Assembly: GCF_000374845.1 (NCBI RefSeq)
Contig: NZ_KB895423.1
Location: forward strand, 1-64,000
DNA length: 64,000 nt
Direction of reading: 5' to 3'
DNA from: Paenibacillus terrigena DSM 21567
GTDB lineage: Bacteria; Bacillota; Bacilli; Paenibacillales; Paenibacillaceae
Made by a program: the position numbers and the translations under genes. Under the pieces are notes generated by a model. That model searched no databases and was not told the origin of the DNA. It saw only the letters and a list, made by a program, of their open reading frames with translations. Below, one piece after another: positions 61,518-64,000 of the stretch. Each line of letters opens with the position of its first letter. Position 1 is the stretch's first letter.

Positions 61518-62030
61518 GTGATTTACCCGAATATTGAAACCGAAAGACTATTCATGAGAGAACTAACTCTGGATGATGTTGAAGCAGTATATAGACATTT
61601 TTCATACCCTGAGGTTACGAAGTTTATGGATATTGAGGTATGTAAAGATTTAAGAGAGGCAGAAGAAATTATTGCTTTTCATATAAACGATTCCGGTTGT
61701 AGATATGGATTATTTAATAAAGAGAATAATGAGCTTGTCGGGACATGTGGTTTTCATTGCTGGTCAACAGAGGATCAAGAGATAAAAGCTGAAATAGGTT
61801 TTGATTTGTCCCCGGATTACTGGGGGAGGGGTCTGATGCAGGAAGCTTTGATGAAGGTTTTACGAGTGGGATTTAACCTTATGAAGTTAGACTATATTGA
61901 AGCGTCAACAGAAGTAGATAATATCAAGTCGCAGAAGCTTTTAATAAAGATGGGATTCAATCAAGAGAATGAATTGAAGGACAACCTAGTGTATTTTACA
62001 TTGAGAGATAAAGAAACAATTTGTGAGTAA
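61518..62030 (+). CDS. Cassette gene 9: GNAT acetyltransferase
   Basis: 170 residues of the RimJ/RimL-like GNAT group: TERLFMRELTLDDVEAVYRHFSYPEV at the start and IGFDLSPDYWGRGLMQEALMKVLRVGF with the acetyl-CoA loop, then ASTEVDNIKSQKLLIKMGF. Acetylates an amino group of a protein or small molecule. Start is GTG 61518 after AAAGGTGG. GNATs are among the most common integron cargo. Confidence 0.85.
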   Translation: MIYPNIETERLFMRELTLDDVEAVYRHFSYPEVTKFMDIEVCKDLREAEEIIAFHINDSGCRYGLFNKENNELVGTCGFHCWSTEDQEIKAEIGFDLSPDYWGRGLMQEALMKVLRVGFNLMKLDYIEASTEVDNIKSQKLLIKMGFNQENELKDNLVYFTLRDKETICE

Positions 62031-62050
62031 TTCAAGAAGACGGTAACTAC

Positions 62051-62105
62051 GCAAAACAATATATTCACGCTACGGGGATTTCGACCCTTGGTTCGCCATA
62101 TGAGG
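62051..62105 (+). repeat. attC-like left half-site J
   Basis: Left box GCAAAAC (62051-62057), spacer AAT, arm ATATTCACG, then GGGGATTTCGACCC hairpin and TTGGTTCGCC. The right half is missing; the next gene starts 39 bases on. Confidence 0.5.
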
Positions 62106-62144
62106 GTGGAGCTAAGGGAATAAATAATTTTGAGGAGCATATCA

Positions 62145-62552
62145 ATGATTGATATTCCAAGCATAATTCCACATCGATATCCATTTTTAATGATTGATCG
62201 GATTATAGAGATAGATCAAGGAAAATGGGCTAAGGGATATAAGAATGTGACATGTAACGAATGGTTTATTACTGAAACAAGTCACAGTATGCCAAGTATG
62301 ATGATTGTGGAGGCGTTAGCGCAATTAGGAGCATTCACAACATCAAGTAAAGAGAATAGTTTGGGCTTTCTTTCATCTTTAAATGGTCTTGAAATTATAG
62401 GCAATGCGTATCCAGGTGATCAAGTTGAATTATATTATGAAGTTATAAAGAATAGAAGAGGTTTTGTACTGGGCAAAGGAGTGGCCACTGTTGGAAACCG
62501 AGTAATTATTAGAGCAGAACAGATTATGATATATATACAAGGCTCCTCATGA
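62145..62552 (+). CDS. Cassette gene 10: FabZ-like 3-hydroxyacyl-ACP dehydratase
   Basis: 135 residues of the hot-dog FabZ/FabA fold. IPHRYPFLMIDRI carries the catalytic His and MMIVEALAQLGAF the catalytic Glu. Such enzymes remove water from 3-hydroxyacyl-ACP in fatty acid or polyketide synthesis. The chromosome should have its own fabZ elsewhere, so this is an accessory copy. ATG 62145 follows GAGGAG; TTG 62130 is less likely. Confidence 0.8.
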   Translation: MIDIPSIIPHRYPFLMIDRIIEIDQGKWAKGYKNVTCNEWFITETSHSMPSMMIVEALAQLGAFTTSSKENSLGFLSSLNGLEIIGNAYPGDQVELYYEVIKNRRGFVLGKGVATVGNRVIIRAEQIMIYIQGSS

Positions 62553-62591
62553 TTTGATTCACAAGTAATTATGTGTGAATATAAAAGAGGG

Positions 62592-62903
62592 CAATAACAC
62601 GGTAACGCCGTGTCGCGTTCGCTCCTTGGTATGACGGAGAAATTAAAAGGAAGTCAGGTAAGGGCCTTTCGGCCCTTGGTTCGCCCGATGAGTGGAGAAA
62701 GTAAAAACCAACCCTAAGGTTGAGGCCAGAGATGGGTTTTGTTCCTATACGACTTAGAAGGGAATAAACCTCCCAAGCCAATTGTACTGACCAAGTGTTC
62801 GCAGCACTTGGTCTTTATTATCTATAAATTACACATGTAAAAACATGTATCAAAAACTACGCTCCTTTAAGCCATTCAAGTTGTGGATACAAAAAAGTTA
62901 AGT
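62592..62903 (+). repeat. Rearranged attC-like site K (312 bp)
   Basis: Left box CAATAAC (62592-62598), then GGTAACGCCGT, CGCTCCTTGGT and AGGGCCTTTCGGCCCTTGGTTCGCC motifs of the family; right end TGTGGATAC, spacer, GTTAAGT (62897-62903) and GAAAC. A foreign segment with its own terminator is inserted between. Last visible site of the array. Confidence 0.5.
62789..62813 (+). terminator. Terminator hairpin inside site K
   Basis: Perfect 9-bp arms GACCAAGTG / CACTTGGTC with a seven-base loop, then TTTATTATC. Confidence 0.65.
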
Positions 62904-63158
62904 GAAACCTTTGCAAATGAAATGTTGCCAAAACTTTTGGGGGACTTCCTTTGTCGATACGGTAAGTTATTAGGAATAATTATGTTTTATTACACTAAAT
63001 CTTTGATTGTACAGTATCAATGTACTGCTATTTTTGATTTTTACAGTTTCATATACGCATCCTTCTGTGCAATGGTAGGCATATAAGATGCGAAAGGAGG
63101 GATAGCGGTATCAGACATGGAAGCGCTTCAGATCTCCGTATTCGCATCAACTCAATAG

Positions 63159-63272
63159 GGAGGTGATAAGTCGCTTTTGAATGGGTTGATCGCAAGCGGT
63201 GAGAAAACGGACAAGAATCATGACGGGAAAGTTGACATGATAGACCTTGCAATTGTGGCCAAAGCGCGATAG
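63159..63272 (+). pseudogene. Dockerin-like tail remnant
   Basis: Frame GGDKSLLNGLIASGEK then TDKNHDGKVDMIDLAIVAKAR and TAG. TDKNHDGKVDMIDLAIV is a dockerin-type calcium loop-helix like those at the C-terminus of many Paenibacillus secreted enzymes. The frame is open upstream only across a TAG at 63156. Its stop overlaps the ribosome site of the next gene. Apart from this, 62904-63282 shows no convincing gene. Confidence 0.4.
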
Positions 63273-63282
63273 GAGGATATGT

Positions 63283-64000
63283 ATGAACTTATTAAGAAGA
63301 ATTGCTAGTCCAATATTAGCATTTACTCTGGTATATAGCCCACTTTCAGATATGGGGTCCATATCCAAAGTACATGCTCTGGAAGCTACTTCCAAGGCAT
63401 TCTATATAGCCAAAAACGGCAATGACGCAAATAGCGGTACAATGGATGCACCTTTTGCAACGTTGGAAAAAGCAAGAGATGCGATCCGCGAGTTAAAGAG
63501 TACTTCTGGATTACCAGATGGGGGAGTTACCGTTTATCTCAAAGAAGGTGTATATAACCGTACGGAATCATTTGCGTTAACAGACCAGGATTCGGGCACA
63601 TCAAGTTCTCCAATAACCTATAGGGCATATGGAAATGATAAGGTTTCTATCATGGGCGGATACAGCATAGATACATCAGCTTTTTCACCTGTAACAGACC
63701 AAGCCATTTTGAACAGGCTTCCGCAAGAAGCTAAAGATAAAGTCAAACAGATTGATTTAAAAGCACAGGGCATTACGGAATTTGGTCAAATATCAAAGGC
63801 TGGATACGGTTGGCCTAAAGCTGCACCAGCGCCTGAACTCTTTGTAAATGGAAAGTCCATGACATTAGCGCGATATCCGAATACAGGCTTTTTAACGACA
63901 GGAACGGTAGTTCAGCAAGGATTTATTCCACGTGATCACATGGCGGATATGCCGGCAGGAAATCCGAGTCATCCTGACTATGTCCCAGCAGATCAATGGA
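63283..64000 (+). CDS. Secreted right-handed beta-helix protein, N-terminal part (cut by window edge)
   Basis: 239 residues are visible before the window ends. A signal peptide (MNLLRRIASPILAFTLVYS) is followed by FYIAKNGNDANSGTMDAPFATLEKARDAIRELK, the start common to DUF1565 and parallel beta-helix enzymes (pectate lyases, alpha-1,3-galactosidases and relatives), then VTVYLKEGVYNRTESFALT and PITYRAYGND. Likely a polysaccharide-degrading enzyme; the catalytic part is beyond the window. AGGAGG lies six bases before the ATG. Confidence 0.8.
   Translation, partial: MNLLRRIASPILAFTLVYSPLSDMGSISKVHALEATSKAFYIAKNGNDANSGTMDAPFATLEKARDAIRELKSTSGLPDGGVTVYLKEGVYNRTESFALTDQDSGTSSSPITYRAYGNDKVSIMGGYSIDTSAFSPVTDQAILNRLPQEAKDKVKQIDLKAQGITEFGQISKAGYGWPKAAPAPELFVNGKSMTLARYPNTGFLTTGTVVQQGFIPRDHMADMPAGNPSHPDYVPADQW

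Larger units (their letters stand above)
55139..62903 (+). other. Integron-like gene-cassette array
   Basis: At least ten short same-strand genes with no shared pathway are separated by structured repeats. Five repeats are complete (155-186 bp) and six are half or rearranged. Each full copy has an outer box pair (TAAC ... GTTA), an unpaired spacer, an inner 9-base arm pair and multiple inner hairpins. Genes start 30-95 bases after one repeat and end just before, or inside, the next. This is the layout of integron cassettes with attC sites. No integrase, attI or promoter Pc is in the window. Alternative: a family of structured mobile repeats that happen to sit between genes. Confidence 0.6.

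Noticed and set aside
55591-62903. Group II introns or retrons as the source of the repeats
   Set aside because: No reverse transcriptase frame and no domain V-like hairpin; the repeats do not interrupt genes but lie between them.
62883-63086. 67-codon frame starting in the last repeat
   Set aside because: It begins inside the right arm of site K, has no ribosome site and no recognisable domain.

Overview
The window looks like chromosome from a spore-forming member of the Paenibacillaceae (Paenibacillus-like). Supporting signs are a complete gerA-type germinant receptor operon, PdaB/YlxY- and CwlD-like spore wall enzymes, many secreted carbohydrate and wall enzymes, AGGAGG-type ribosome binding sites with frequent TTG/GTG starts, and moderate to low G+C. 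No rRNA, tRNA or CRISPR array was seen.

Layout. Bases 1-194 are the 3' end of an IS3-family element. 0.3-9.2 kb is a cell wall/spore block: polysaccharide deacetylase plus CwlD-like amidase, a DUF421 protein, a PdaB/YlxY-like deacetylase, an L,D-transpeptidase, a YqfQ-like small protein and gerA-gerB-gerC. 9.3-14.8 kb holds a secreted phosphoesterase, small proteins, a histidine phosphatase and two related COG4705 membrane proteins, one with a duplicated C-terminal domain. 15-19.7 kb is a likely operon of a secreted protein, a two-gene ABC exporter and a two-component system. 19.8-23.7 kb has two AraC regulator/phytanoyl-CoA-dioxygenase-like pairs in mirror image. 23.8-29.7 kb holds an FMN reductase, VOC proteins (one truncated), LtrA, an AcfC/ModA-like binding protein and a GH30 glycanase.

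31.3-35.2 kb is a resistance island: an Lsa-type ABC-F ribosome protection gene behind a clear transcription attenuator, then a Cfr-type 23S rRNA methyltransferase, then a decayed tyrosine recombinase. 35.3-38.7 kb is a two-component system and an unusual G+C-rich permease of actinobacterial type. 39-43.7 kb is a methionine/methyl-cycle operon (metN, metI, luxS, SDR, metQ, mtnN), followed by alkaline phosphatase with a candidate PHO box, a large secreted amidase, a DUF4272 protein, a sigma/anti-sigma pair, a HAD phosphatase and a DUF2975/HTH pair.

The most unusual region is 55.1-62.9 kb. Small, mostly unrelated genes all lie on the + strand, and nearly all are separated by 155-186 bp structured repeats. 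Each full repeat starts with a TAAC-type box, ends with a GTTA-type box, and carries inner arms whose sequence changes from copy to copy while pairing is kept. This is the architecture of an integron gene-cassette array with attC sites, which I would not expect in a Bacillota chromosome. No integron integrase lies in the window. The window ends inside a secreted beta-helix protein.
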